64,000 nucleotides of DNA from contig JAJFJU010000011.1 of the NCBI GenBank assembly GCA_021773645.1, positions 1-64,000 of the forward strand. The letters run 5' to 3'. This stretch comes from Gammaproteobacteria bacterium (GTDB lineage Bacteria > Pseudomonadota > Gammaproteobacteria > HK1). The notes beneath the pieces were generated by a model. That model did not search any database. It had not been told where the DNA came from and was given only the letters and a program-made list of their open reading frames with translations. Of the stretch, positions 34,581-43,720 are shown piece after piece. Position 1 is the first letter of the stretch, and every line of letters begins with the position of its first letter. The translations under genes were made by a program, and so were the position numbers.

Positions 34581-35897
34581 TTACCCCGCCCGGTTTCCAT
34601 AACTTTTTGGCATCCTTTTAGTCGCCTTGGGAAAGCGGCGAGTATTTTCCGGGATGCCCAATTCCCGGGCGACATATAACTTGGTTAATACCGCAAGACC
34701 AATCAGATGGTACGGAAGATCGAAATAGGCAAGGCCCAGAAACAATCCACCCACCGCATATCCGATGAGGCTTACTTGTAGCATAGTTCCAAGGTCATAA
34801 GCCCATCGCAGATCTTCTCGTCGTCGGGTATAGCGGATAGTCCATTGGCAACTAGAAAATGCCATTAATCCTAAAGTCAGAAACAGCACTAGTCCTACAA
34901 ATCCTTGTTCCCCTAGCACTTCAAAATAGATGCTATGGGCATCATGATGATCCTCTGGTATAGGTGCATAGCGATAGAACAATTCTGGAGTAAAGGTGCC
35001 ATATCCGCCGCCGATCAAGGGCCTATCGGCCGCCAAATTGTAGGCAAACTTCCAGGCATTGATGCGCCCCATAGCCGAGCCATCCTCTTGGTAGGTCTGA
35101 ATGGTATTCATTCGCTCTGACCATCTCTCAGGCATGAATGCCAACATGACGGGAATAGCAAGGATTCCTAACAGGATCATGAGGCCGCGCTTCCGGCTTC
35201 GAAGAACCATAACTCCGAGCATGGCAATCACTGCCAACAGCGCCCCTCGCGAGTAGGTTGATAGAATACTTAGGCCACATAGCAACATGGCCAAACTCAT
35301 TCCCATAACCTGCCAGCGCTTTTTTAACTGCATCTGTAGATAGCGCATGAGTGGCAGTATCATGACCAGCGCAAATCCAACTTCATTGTTGCCATAAAAA
35401 AAACTCCCCGGAGGCCCTTGAACAGTAAAATTACCCCCAGTTCTTATTGCAAAGACCCCACCCTTTACCCCGAAAAATGCTATAGAAAGAGCAATTACCC
35501 ACACTAAGGCATTAATACGTTCTTTGCTCTGCATGATCATGAGCGTCAATATAGCCATGAGTTGGATTTTCATCGCCCTATTCCATTCGGTATAGGCTCC
35601 AACCGAATTTAATGCGAAAACTGTGGTTACATTCATCCAGAATATAAAGGCAAACCACACATATAGTATTGGGCTCCAGGGAAGTTTCTTTGGCTCCTTG
35701 CTAATAAAAATGCTAATGAGAAATGCACCACCAACGATCGCTGCCACGGGGAAATCGTAGGCAACCCCCCAAGTTAAACGATGTGGGTTCATATAACTGA
35801 CCCACGCCCACATCAGGATTCCTATATGAGGACGCTTCAGAATATAAGGGATCGATCCGAAAATGATCGCCAGGATTATTAGATCACGTATAGGCAT
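34581..35897 (-). CDS. O-antigen ligase-like membrane protein, exosortase A-type
   Basis: This 438-residue protein has about ten to twelve membrane segments and the Wzy/WaaL-type large periplasmic loop (about residues 250-340) with YGTFTPELFYRYAP and HHDAHSIYFEVLGEQGF. It matches the putative O-glycosylation ligase found with exosortase A. It could polymerise repeat units or transfer polymer to PEP-CTERM proteins. No other Wzy candidate lies in the window. The glycosyltransferase gene upstream ends 5 bp before it. Confidence 0.85.
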   Translation of the reverse strand: MPIRDLIILAIIFGSIPYILKRPHIGILMWAWVSYMNPHRLTWGVAYDFPVAAIVGGAFLISIFISKEPKKLPWSPILYVWFAFIFWMNVTTVFALNSVGAYTEWNRAMKIQLMAILTLMIMQSKERINALVWVIALSIAFFGVKGGVFAIRTGGNFTVQGPPGSFFYGNNEVGFALVMILPLMRYLQMQLKKRWQVMGMSLAMLLCGLSILSTYSRGALLAVIAMLGVMVLRSRKRGLMILLGILAIPVMLAFMPERWSERMNTIQTYQEDGSAMGRINAWKFAYNLAADRPLIGGGYGTFTPELFYRYAPIPEDHHDAHSIYFEVLGEQGFVGLVLFLTLGLMAFSSCQWTIRYTRRREDLRWAYDLGTMLQVSLIGYAVGGLFLGLAYFDLPYHLIGLAVLTKLYVARELGIPENTRRFPKATKRMPKSYGNRAG

Positions 35898-35902
35898 GAT
35901 GG

Positions 35903-37111
35903 TTAATCTGAAACTGAGACATCCGCCTTGTAGCTCATTGAACTCTTTAGAATAATTTTTTCAAACAGTACTTGCTGACCTCGACTGGTCGCCTCCCAAT
36001 CGAAAGTTTCCGCATAACGTCGAGTAGCCATCGGCTTTGGATAGGCTCCAAAAAGTTTTGCTACAGCCTCAACAATCCCCTGTGGACTTCGCTCTGACAA
36101 CAATACCCCCGCTTCAGGGGCCTGCACTACCTCAGGAATCCCCCATACGCTGGAGGCTATGACCGGGGTGCCGCAGGCCATAGACTCAAGCAAGACATTG
36201 GGCCAACCCTCCCGGCTAGAGGCCAACACCAGCGCATCGGCAGCACGATAATAGTCTAGCAACTCATGCTGCTGCACTGTGGGGATAAAACGCACCCGTT
36301 CAGCCAAACCGAGTTTATTTGCCAAGGCCCTGAGTCGCCGGTCTTCCTCACCGCTACCGACGATCACCAAGTCTATATCGTCGAGTTCAGCGAGGGCCTG
36401 GATGACCAGTTCGTGTCCCTTTAACTTTCGTAGAGCGCCAACACAAAGTAGTGTTTTATGTCTAAATCCCAGCCTCTTCCTCGCTTCATCCCGGTCTCCC
36501 GGACAGAATAATTCGAGGTCCACACCATTGCGCAAGGTGTTGAGCTTGGCGGGTTCCACACCCAAATCAGCAAGTGTCTGCTCCAACGCCCGGCAAACAC
36601 TAATAACGGCTGCAGCCTGACGTGCTGCCCATAGAATCATGCGCCGAGGAAGGCGGTAGGCTGGATAGGTATGAATATCGGTGCCACGTGCCGTTATTAC
36701 CACCGGCTTTCCTAATTGCTTACCTAATATTGCGGCAGCCACACCGTCCGGATAGAAAAAGTGGGCATCTATGAGATCAAAATCATAGCCTTCACGAATC
36801 ATGCGTTTTAGCGTAGGGGCCACGGCCAAGGCCATCAGCAAGGGGGCCACACTCATACCAATTTTTGGGATCACCGGATATCGGGGATGCAGTATCTCTA
36901 TCCCACCCCGCTTTTCCACTAGCGGTACACGAGCAAAGCCCGCATAACTACCGAAGGCCAGGTTTGTAGAGGGAAACCAGGGAACTGGCGCAACGACCCG
37001 GGCCTCGACCCCCGTATGGGCGATCAGTTGACGCAGGCGATGCTCAACGAACAGGCCATGGGAGGGCTGAGCGCTGTTTGGATAGAGGGTACTGAAAGTA
37101 AGTATTTTCAC
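35903..37111 (-). CDS. GT4-family glycosyltransferase
   Basis: This 402-residue GT-B enzyme begins MKILTFSTLYPNSAQPSHGLF and has NGVDLELF near residue 202 and EGWPNVLLESMACGTPVIAS near 303. It resembles TuaC-like and XrtA-cluster GT4 enzymes. Its start overlaps the amidotransferase stop by 4 bp (ATGA), so these two genes and probably the ligase at 34581 are cotranscribed. Confidence 0.87.
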   Translation of the reverse strand: MKILTFSTLYPNSAQPSHGLFVEHRLRQLIAHTGVEARVVAPVPWFPSTNLAFGSYAGFARVPLVEKRGGIEILHPRYPVIPKIGMSVAPLLMALAVAPTLKRMIREGYDFDLIDAHFFYPDGVAAAILGKQLGKPVVITARGTDIHTYPAYRLPRRMILWAARQAAAVISVCRALEQTLADLGVEPAKLNTLRNGVDLELFCPGDRDEARKRLGFRHKTLLCVGALRKLKGHELVIQALAELDDIDLVIVGSGEEDRRLRALANKLGLAERVRFIPTVQQHELLDYYRAADALVLASSREGWPNVLLESMACGTPVIASSVWGIPEVVQAPEAGVLLSERSPQGIVEAVAKLFGAYPKPMATRRYAETFDWEATSRGQQVLFEKIILKSSMSYKADVSVSD

Positions 37112-39018
37112 GCCACGCGCTGCGAACTGTCTACAAGGCCACGCTGGAAGCCCTCAAACATCAGCAAAGACCAAATAGGTGCACTATGGTCACGAAGACC
37201 ACTCTGATGTTCATCTACCAGACGTTTTAGATAAGCCGTATCAAACAGGCCTGATTCAGCCAACGAAGGGCCAAGGATAGACTCGCGTACCCGCTCCCGC
37301 AGATCTTCCCGAAACCAACGCGCCAACGGTACTGCAAAGCCCATCTTGGGACGATAGAGAATGTCCTTGGGCAGATGCTTTTCCAAGCCCTTTTTGAAGA
37401 TATATTTCCCCTCCCGATGATGCAGCTTAAAGCTTGGCGGCAGACTGGAAATCCATTCCACCAATTCGTGATCGAGAATGGGGACGCGCACCTCAAGAGA
37501 GTGGGCCATGCTGGCACGATCCACCTTGGTCAGGATGTCGCCCGGGAGATAAGTCTTGAAATCGAGATACTGCACCAATGACAGCGGAGCATCTGTAGGA
37601 GCACGAGCCGCATGTTCTCGAAATACCTCTATGGCCTGATAGCCCTGCAACTCACGCTTTAATTCTGGACTGAATAGACGCTGACGCAGGTTGTCCGGTA
37701 GCAAACTAATGGTATGAAAATAGCCATTTATAGAGTCCCGCGCACAACCCTGAAAGGTACTCTTGGCACGGAATATTTTCGGCGCCCAATCCGCCTTCGG
37801 ATACACCGAGCCAAGGAAACCGAATAACGGCCGACGTATGGGTCCGGGGATATGGGCGCGAGCCATTTCCTCGTACATATGCCAGCGGTAACGCCGGTAG
37901 CCCGCGAGATTCTCATCGCCACCATCACCTGAAAGGGCAACCGTCACCTGCTCACGTGCAGACTCACACAAGCGGTAGGTAGGCATAGCTGAGCTATCCG
38001 CATAAGGCTCGTCGTAGACGCCTATGAGTTTGTCTATCAGATCGAAGTCATCCGGCTCCACCTGCCGGACCCGATGCTCGGTGGCGAATAGCTTCGCCAC
38101 CTGATCCGCGTGACTGGCCTCGTTATAGGCGGGATCCCCGAATGAAATGGTGCTGGTTTGAACTGGCTTGTCGTCAAGCTCCGCCATCATGGCGACCACC
38201 GCACTGGAATCGACCCCGCCCGAGAGAAAGGCACCGAGAGGTACTTCCGCAACCAGGCGAATGCGTACCGCTTCACGCAGGCGAGAAATGAGCTCTTCCT
38301 GTGCTTCCTCGAAGTCAGTTACTCCCGCATCTTTAAATGGCAGGTCCCAGTATTGACGCGGCTCACGTGCCTTTTCACCACGACGGAGGCTCAAAACATA
38401 ACCGGGTGAAAGCTTTCTGGCCAGCCGATAAATAGTCTTTGGCTCTGGTACGTAACCGTAGGCAAAGTAGTCCTCTACTGCCTGGGGCTCCAGCTCACGG
38501 GAAAAGTCGGGATGCTCGGTCAGAGCCTTTAACTCGGAGCCAAAAATGCAGTGGCCATCGGGAAGCAAAGCGTAGTAAAGCGGCTTGATGCCCAACCTGT
38601 CGCGGGCGAGAAAAAGGGTCTGTTGGTTACGATCCCATATAGCAAAGGCAAACATACCGCGGAAACGCTGCACGCAGTCCTCGCCCCACTCTTCCCAGGC
38701 ATGAACAATAACTTCGGTATCACAGTGAGTTCTGAAGGTGTGCCCCAAAGCCTGCAGCTCAACGGCAAGTTCAGCGAAGTTATAGATCTCACCGTTGTAG
38801 ACCACGACCACCGAGTGATCTTCATTAAACAAGGGTTGGTGGCCGTTAGAGAGGTCGATGATGGACAAACGACGGTGCCCAAGGCCCACACCCGGCTCCA
38901 GATGCAAACCACCGTCATCCGGACCACGATGATGGAGCGACTCGTTCATACGATGGAGCACACCACGGTCTATCGGGCGACGCTCACGCAGATCAACTAT
39001 TCCTGTCAGGCCACACAT
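37108..39018 (-). CDS. XrtA-associated class II amidotransferase
   Basis: This 636-residue asparagine synthase-like enzyme has Cys2 (MCGLTGI), RGPDDGG near residue 32, VYNGEIYN near 73, and the ATP-binding SGGVDSS near 266. Both glutaminase and synthetase sites look intact. It matches the exosortase A system-associated amidotransferase found in most XrtA polysaccharide loci. It probably forms an amide on a carboxyl group of the polymer precursor. The following glycosyltransferase gene overlaps its end by 4 bp. Confidence 0.9.
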   Translation of the reverse strand: MCGLTGIVDLRERRPIDRGVLHRMNESLHHRGPDDGGLHLEPGVGLGHRRLSIIDLSNGHQPLFNEDHSVVVVYNGEIYNFAELAVELQALGHTFRTHCDTEVIVHAWEEWGEDCVQRFRGMFAFAIWDRNQQTLFLARDRLGIKPLYYALLPDGHCIFGSELKALTEHPDFSRELEPQAVEDYFAYGYVPEPKTIYRLARKLSPGYVLSLRRGEKAREPRQYWDLPFKDAGVTDFEEAQEELISRLREAVRIRLVAEVPLGAFLSGGVDSSAVVAMMAELDDKPVQTSTISFGDPAYNEASHADQVAKLFATEHRVRQVEPDDFDLIDKLIGVYDEPYADSSAMPTYRLCESAREQVTVALSGDGGDENLAGYRRYRWHMYEEMARAHIPGPIRRPLFGFLGSVYPKADWAPKIFRAKSTFQGCARDSINGYFHTISLLPDNLRQRLFSPELKRELQGYQAIEVFREHAARAPTDAPLSLVQYLDFKTYLPGDILTKVDRASMAHSLEVRVPILDHELVEWISSLPPSFKLHHREGKYIFKKGLEKHLPKDILYRPKMGFAVPLARWFREDLRERVRESILGPSLAESGLFDTAYLKRLVDEHQSGLRDHSAPIWSLLMFEGFQRGLVDSSQRVA

Positions 39019-39074
39019 TTATTTTTTGATATTTCCTTGGTTGTCATTTGAAGATCTGTCGTTGTTTCTAAGGG

Positions 39075-39310
39075 AGGGGACCAATGCTTATTGCAGTGCC
39101 TTCGTTCCCTGGATCCCGGCTACGGCGCTTCGCTTGACCGGGATGACGGAGGTGTGGTGACGCTCCGCTTGGCCGGGATGACGGGGAGAAGTTGATACCT
39201 AGCCCGGGATAACACACTACCCTCGTCATTCCCGTGGAAGCGGGACAAAAACGCGCAGCGCGTTGAACGCCCAAAGGGCGGCCCGCAGGGTGAGCAAAGC
39301 GAATAATCCA
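39075..39310. repeat. Array of dispersed repeats 5' of the XrtA amidotransferase gene
   Basis: This stretch holds CTGGATCCCGGCTACGGCGCT and further CCGGGATGACGG motifs (39106-39185), then the element with CGCAGCGCGTTGAACGCCC (39251-39310), an inverted copy of that at 34243. The GIY-YIG gene ends 2 bp after it. No gene was seen in 39019-39311. Confidence 0.7.
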
Positions 39311-39311
39311 C

Positions 39312-39602
39312 TCAAATCAATTCTTTGTACAAATCCCGCCATTGCGGATTTTCTTTCTCAATGAGTTCAAGTTTCCAACGCCTTTTCCATCTCTTTAGCG
39401 ACTTCTCCCGAATGATTGCGGATTCCATAGTGCCATGAAGTTCGTACCAGACGAGGTGGTGAATTTTGTGGCGACTGGTGAATCCCTCTACAACATTGTT
39501 CTTATGTTCCCAGATGCGCTTGACGAGGTCGGAGGTGACGCCCACGTAGAGGGTGCCATTTCGTTTGCTTGCCAGTAGGTAGACGTGAGGTTGCCTGTCC
39601 AT
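39312..39602 (-). CDS. GIY-YIG domain endonuclease-like protein
   Basis: This 96-residue protein has VYLLASKRNGTLYVGVTSD (residues 7-25), a GIY-YIG motif, Arg and His in VKRIWEHKNN, and Glu near LHGTMES. It is a small stand-alone GIY-YIG nuclease like those found widely in proteobacteria, often among dispersed repeats. It does not belong to the polysaccharide pathway and separates the amidotransferase from a glycosyltransferase. Repeats flank it on both sides. Confidence 0.85.
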   Translation of the reverse strand: MDRQPHVYLLASKRNGTLYVGVTSDLVKRIWEHKNNVVEGFTSRHKIHHLVWYELHGTMESAIIREKSLKRWKRRWKLELIEKENPQWRDLYKELI

Positions 39603-39988
39603 AGGCGTTGATTTCCTTTTAGGTCTGGGGCTTCCCGGAGAACTGGCACGCTATCCGTCCGATTATTACCGTGCCATTGTTCCCTGGATTCCGGGTCTCC
39701 GCCCGGAATGACGGAGGAGTGTAGCCTCTCGCGCCTTCCCGTCGTCTCGGTGGAATGACAAGTGGGTGTAGCCTCTCGCTTTTTCCCGTCATCCCGGTGG
39801 AATGACAGGTGGGTGCGGCCTCTCGCTTTTCCCCGTCATCCCGGATGTAGCGGAGCGGAAATCCGGGATCCAGGGAACAAAGGCAGTGAAAATCGTACTC
39901 TACAGTCCAACGACACCCACTTGGCCGTGCCTTCATTCTCTGGATCACGGGTCTCCGCCCGGGATGACGAGGAAGTAATTCGGGCTAA
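39603..39988. other. Gene-free stretch of repeats beside the GIY-YIG gene
   Basis: The region holds CCTGGATTCCGGGTCTCCGCC-type hairpins (39682-39716, 39936-39967), a 47-bp tandem repeat (39721-39850) and a copy of the CCCGTCATCCCGGATGTAG...GGATCCAGGGAAC element (39833-39879) also found at 1801. No gene is apparent. Confidence 0.7.
39721..39850. repeat. 47-bp direct tandem repeat, about 2.7 copies
   Basis: Units begin at 39721, 39768 and 39815 with (T/C)(A/G)GCCTCTCGC, CCCGTC, CGGTGGAATGACA and GTGGGTG in order. The last copy merges into the GTCATCCCGGATGTAG element. Confidence 0.75.
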
Positions 39989-41134
39989 TCACGCGGAAAC
40001 CAGCTGATCATAAGTGGCAGCATATTGCTCCACCATATGAGGAATGCTGAAGGTGGCCTCCGCCCGTTCCCGGGCATTTCCACCGTGAGCCCGAATCAGT
40101 GAGGAATCCTGTATATAAGGTAATAGGGCTTTAGCCAATGCTTCTGGATCGCCCCGGGGCGCTAAGGCGCCAGCCTCACCTTCTACCACCAATTCACCAT
40201 TACCACCCACATCGGTAGCGATGATTGGCAGACCACTGGCCATGGCCTCGAGGATGGTATTGGAGATGCCTTCGGCAAGAGACGGCAGTACGAATAGGTC
40301 GAAAGCCCGATAGAGGTGATCTACATCATTTCTGGCACCCGGGAGCCAGGCGAGATCGCTGACTCCTGCCAACTCCAGCAGCTGCTTTGCCTCTGCCATC
40401 AACGGGCCATCGCCAATATGCACCAGACGAATCCGCTGACGGGCTTTTGGAACACTTTCCAGCAATAGCAGAAAAGCCTGAATCAGGGTCAGTTGATCCT
40501 TGACCGGGTCCATTCGACCTACTGAGCCAATAATCAGGTGATCTCCAGACTTAAAAGGGAAATCTTTGGGCAGCTCGTCGCCTTCCACAGGCGGGTGAAA
40601 ACGCTGACAGTCCACGCCATTATTAATCTGTCTGGTTTTACTATGCGCCACCGGCACCGTCGCCCGCAGCCAGGTATCCAGATCCCGGGAAACGGTGATG
40701 AAGCGCTGAACCAGAGGTTTCAATATACGTCGCATGCGCAGATACGCCGGATTAACACCGTCCACATCCGCAATATCCCGGCCATGCTCCCCGTGCACAC
40801 GGTGTTTGACTCCCGCCAGCCACGCGATGAATTGGCAATCCAGAGTGCCTATATTTCGCGTGTGTACGATGGTGGGACGAAGTTTTCGCAGCAAGCGCCA
40901 TAGCCGAAGATAGGCACCGAGATCTTTACCGGGACGCTTATGGAGGGCATGGACTGTTACGTCAGAGCGCTGGATACGGGCACGAAAGTCGGTGTATTCG
41001 GTCAGGCAGATGATGGCGTGACGATAACGAGTCGCATCCATATTGTTGATGAGGTTAACCAGACCATTTTCCAGGCCACCGATATCGAGACGGAAGATGA
41101 TGTGGACGACGAGGGGGGGGACGGGTTGTGGCAT
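39989..41134 (-). CDS. XrtA/PEP-CTERM system GT4 sugar transferase
   Basis: This 381-residue GT-B enzyme begins VVHIIFRLDIGGLENGLVN and has VHTRNIGTLDCQ near residue 94, NNGVDCQRFHP near 168 and EGISNTILEAMASGLPIIAT near 283. The pattern matches the sugar transferase of PEP-CTERM/EpsH1-type clusters. It should add one residue to the repeat unit. The deacetylase gene of the XrtA type lies 76 bp upstream. Confidence 0.88.
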   Translation of the reverse strand: MPQPVPPLVVHIIFRLDIGGLENGLVNLINNMDATRYRHAIICLTEYTDFRARIQRSDVTVHALHKRPGKDLGAYLRLWRLLRKLRPTIVHTRNIGTLDCQFIAWLAGVKHRVHGEHGRDIADVDGVNPAYLRMRRILKPLVQRFITVSRDLDTWLRATVPVAHSKTRQINNGVDCQRFHPPVEGDELPKDFPFKSGDHLIIGSVGRMDPVKDQLTLIQAFLLLLESVPKARQRIRLVHIGDGPLMAEAKQLLELAGVSDLAWLPGARNDVDHLYRAFDLFVLPSLAEGISNTILEAMASGLPIIATDVGGNGELVVEGEAGALAPRGDPEALAKALLPYIQDSSLIRAHGGNARERAEATFSIPHMVEQYAATYDQLVSA

Positions 41135-41210
41135 GGAGTTAAGGGTTGCCTACAAGCGGAAGGCGGACACGGCCCGCCCTACATGCTGATGCGCAGGCCG
41201 CGATAGAAAT

Positions 41211-42128
41211 TTATTGTCCATGGCTTTGTTCGGGAGCAGACGGGATGACGGATGGAGTGGCTTCCGGATCGTAGGTCATCGTTGGATGCTCCAGGAAAAT
41301 CTTATCCATTCGCCCCCAGTGAAAATCAGTGAGCAAGCGCCGGATTCTTGCCTCAGCACGACCCAAGTTCAGGTAATGGCGGAATCGAGTCTTGAAATTA
41401 ATGCCGGGCTGGCGTGGCTGTCCCGGGTCCAGTTCCCAAGGGTGGAAGTAAAAGATCCCTGCTTGCTCATCGCGCACATTGACTTGGCGCAGGCCCCAGC
41501 GGAACAACGCATAGGGAAGCAATCGGAAGTAGCCACCACCGCCAAAAGGCAGGTTGGCACCCATCATCGACACGGTGGTTATGGGAATCTCCACCAATCC
41601 GTCTTCCCGATAGCGAAAGGCAAAACGTGGCGCCTCGGGCATGCCGTAGTGATCGTGTCGCACCGGATAGACACTTGAGCTGTAGTGATAGCCGAGCTCC
41701 TTCAGCACATCCAGAGCCCAAAGATTGTCACGCCCTATGGAAAAACTCGCTGCTCGGTAGCCCTTGACCTCACAATCAACAGCATCTTCCAGCAATTTTT
41801 TGGTGCGTCCAGCATCTTCACGAAATTGATCGGCGGTCTGCCCGCTGACACGGAAATGGGCATAGCCGTGGCTTGCTACCTCGTGCCCCGCCGCGTGTAC
41901 CTGGCGAATGAGATCGGGGTAGCGTTCTACTATCCAGCCAAGGACAAAGAAGGTGGCGTGAGTCCCCGCCTCATCGAACAGACGGAGAATCCGCTCTACA
42001 TTAGCTTCCACGCGGGAGGGATAGCTATCCCAGTCCTCACGTTGCACCACATCTTCAAAGGCCGAAACCTGGAAGTAGTCCTCCAGATCAACGGTGAGAG
42101 CGTTTTGAATTGATGAGTTTTTAGGCAT
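41211..42128 (-). CDS. XrtA-system polysaccharide deacetylase
   Basis: This 305-residue protein has ALTVDLEDYFQVSAFE at the N terminus, THATFFVLGWIVERYP near residue 53, and the metal-binding VASHGYAHFRVSG near 82. It matches the polysaccharide deacetylase found in exosortase A loci. It probably de-N-acetylates the polymer or intermediate. It has no clear signal peptide. A GTAGGGCACACC palindrome separates it from the ManC gene. Confidence 0.9.
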   Translation of the reverse strand: MPKNSSIQNALTVDLEDYFQVSAFEDVVQREDWDSYPSRVEANVERILRLFDEAGTHATFFVLGWIVERYPDLIRQVHAAGHEVASHGYAHFRVSGQTADQFREDAGRTKKLLEDAVDCEVKGYRAASFSIGRDNLWALDVLKELGYHYSSSVYPVRHDHYGMPEAPRFAFRYREDGLVEIPITTVSMMGANLPFGGGGYFRLLPYALFRWGLRQVNVRDEQAGIFYFHPWELDPGQPRQPGINFKTRFRHYLNLGRAEARIRRLLTDFHWGRMDKIFLEHPTMTYDPEATPSVIPSAPEQSHGQ

Positions 42129-42157
42129 TACAGGGGGGGATTCATATTATCTACTTA

Positions 42158-42222
42158 TGTAGGGCACACCGTGTGTGCCTTACGGAAATGGCTACGGTCG
42201 GCGGGCACAGCCAGCCCTACAT
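42158..42222. repeat. Dispersed GTAGGGC palindrome
   Basis: ATGTAGGGCACACCGTGTGTGCC at the left and GGCGGGCACAGCCAGCCCTACAT at the right form an imperfect nested palindrome of the same family as the 111-bp units. Confidence 0.7.
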
Positions 42223-42236
42223 AGCGTATTAGCGCG

Positions 42237-43715
42237 TTAATCCTGCTCGCGATGATAGAGATCTTCAAAACGAACGATATCGTCCTCACGCAGGTAGCTG
42301 CCAGACTGCACCTCAATGACTTCCAGAGACACCCTGCCCGGGTTCTCCAGGCGGTGCTTCACACCTAGCGGGATATAGGTGGACTGGTTCTCGGTGAGCA
42401 AAAATGTCTCCTCACCGCGGGTCACGCGCGCGGTACCACGCACTACCACCCAGTGCTCGGCACGATGATGGTGGAGTTGCAAAGACAGTACCGCACCGGG
42501 TTTCACTGAAAGCCGCTTTACTTGATGGCGACTGCCCGCATCAAGCTGTTCATAGGCACCCCAAGGCCGATACACCTTGCGATGGCTACGACCTTCCTTG
42601 CGGCCCTCCTTTTTCAGCCAGTCGACTACTTTACGCACATCCTGGCAGTGATCTTTGTGGACTACCAGCACAGCATCCGCAGTTTCAACGGCAATGATGT
42701 CCTTTACTCCAACGGCAGCAAGAAAACGGCTTTCGGAGATGAGCAGGCTATTGCTCGCCCCTTCCACATGCACATCACCATGAGCCACATTACCCGCCTT
42801 ATCTGTCTCACCCAGTTCCAGTACCGCAGGCCATGCACCCACATCGGACCAGCCCGCATCCAATGGCACCACGGCCGCCGAGATGCGCACCTTTCCGGCC
42901 TTTACCGGCAGCTTCTCCATCACCGCGTAATCAATGGAATCTGAGGGGCAGGCGGAAAATTCATCGCGGTCGACCCGGAAAAAATCACCGTCCTCACTGC
43001 CACCCACATCTGCCTGGAGACAGGCCTTTGCTATCCCGGGCTGGCAGGCTTTAATGGCAGCCAACCAAATACTGGCACGCACCATGAACATGCCGCTATT
43101 CCATAAATACTGGCCGGACTCAAGATAATCTTGCGCCGTTTTGGTGTCCGGTTTTTCCACAAAGGCCTTGAGCGCACAGGCCCTATCGTGCCCCTTCAGG
43201 CGCGAACCTTTCTGGATATAACCATAACCCGTCTCGGGACGGTCCGGGACAATACCGAAGGTCACAATGTGCCCGTTCAGAGCCAGTTCCAGGCCCATCA
43301 ATACGGCTGTGTGGAAGCGAGCCTCATCACGAATAATGTGATCTGCGGCCATCACCAGCATCACCGGATCGTCGCTCCCGGCCATCACCGAATGAGCGGC
43401 GATGGTCAGAGCTGGCGCAGTATTTCTGCCAATAGGTTCAAGCAACAAGCGCTGTGCGCTACGTTCTGCGGCACGAAGTTGCTCGGCAATCAGAAAGCGA
43501 TGCTCCTCATTACAAACCACCAATGGCGGATTCACTTTAAACGGAATCGTCGAGGATTTTTGTTGCAGGCCGTCCAACCGCGCAACGGTGTCCTGAAACA
43601 TGGTTTTCGAGCCATTGAGACACAGCAACTGTTTTGGATAGCCTTCACGGGAGAGGGGCCACAGACGGCTACCCGAGCCACCGGCAAGAATGACCGGGCT
43701 AATGTTTGCGTGCAT
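42237..43715 (-). CDS. manC: Mannose-1-phosphate guanylyltransferase / mannose-6-phosphate isomerase
   Basis: This 492-residue bifunctional ManC/AlgA-type enzyme has the pyrophosphorylase signature GGSGSRLWPLSREGYPKQ near residue 12 and AFVEKP near 167. It also carries a C-terminal cupin with QLHHHRAEHWVVV near 408 for the isomerase activity. It supplies GDP-mannose and thus the substrate of the AlgD-like enzyme at 346. The ATG at 43715 has GGAG 8 bp upstream; the GTG at 43724 overlaps the ATPase stop codon and is a possible alternative. Confidence 0.92.
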   Translation of the reverse strand: MHANISPVILAGGSGSRLWPLSREGYPKQLLCLNGSKTMFQDTVARLDGLQQKSSTIPFKVNPPLVVCNEEHRFLIAEQLRAAERSAQRLLLEPIGRNTAPALTIAAHSVMAGSDDPVMLVMAADHIIRDEARFHTAVLMGLELALNGHIVTFGIVPDRPETGYGYIQKGSRLKGHDRACALKAFVEKPDTKTAQDYLESGQYLWNSGMFMVRASIWLAAIKACQPGIAKACLQADVGGSEDGDFFRVDRDEFSACPSDSIDYAVMEKLPVKAGKVRISAAVVPLDAGWSDVGAWPAVLELGETDKAGNVAHGDVHVEGASNSLLISESRFLAAVGVKDIIAVETADAVLVVHKDHCQDVRKVVDWLKKEGRKEGRSHRKVYRPWGAYEQLDAGSRHQVKRLSVKPGAVLSLQLHHHRAEHWVVVRGTARVTRGEETFLLTENQSTYIPLGVKHRLENPGRVSLEVIEVQSGSYLREDDIVRFEDLYHREQD

Positions 43716-43720
43716 GGCAT

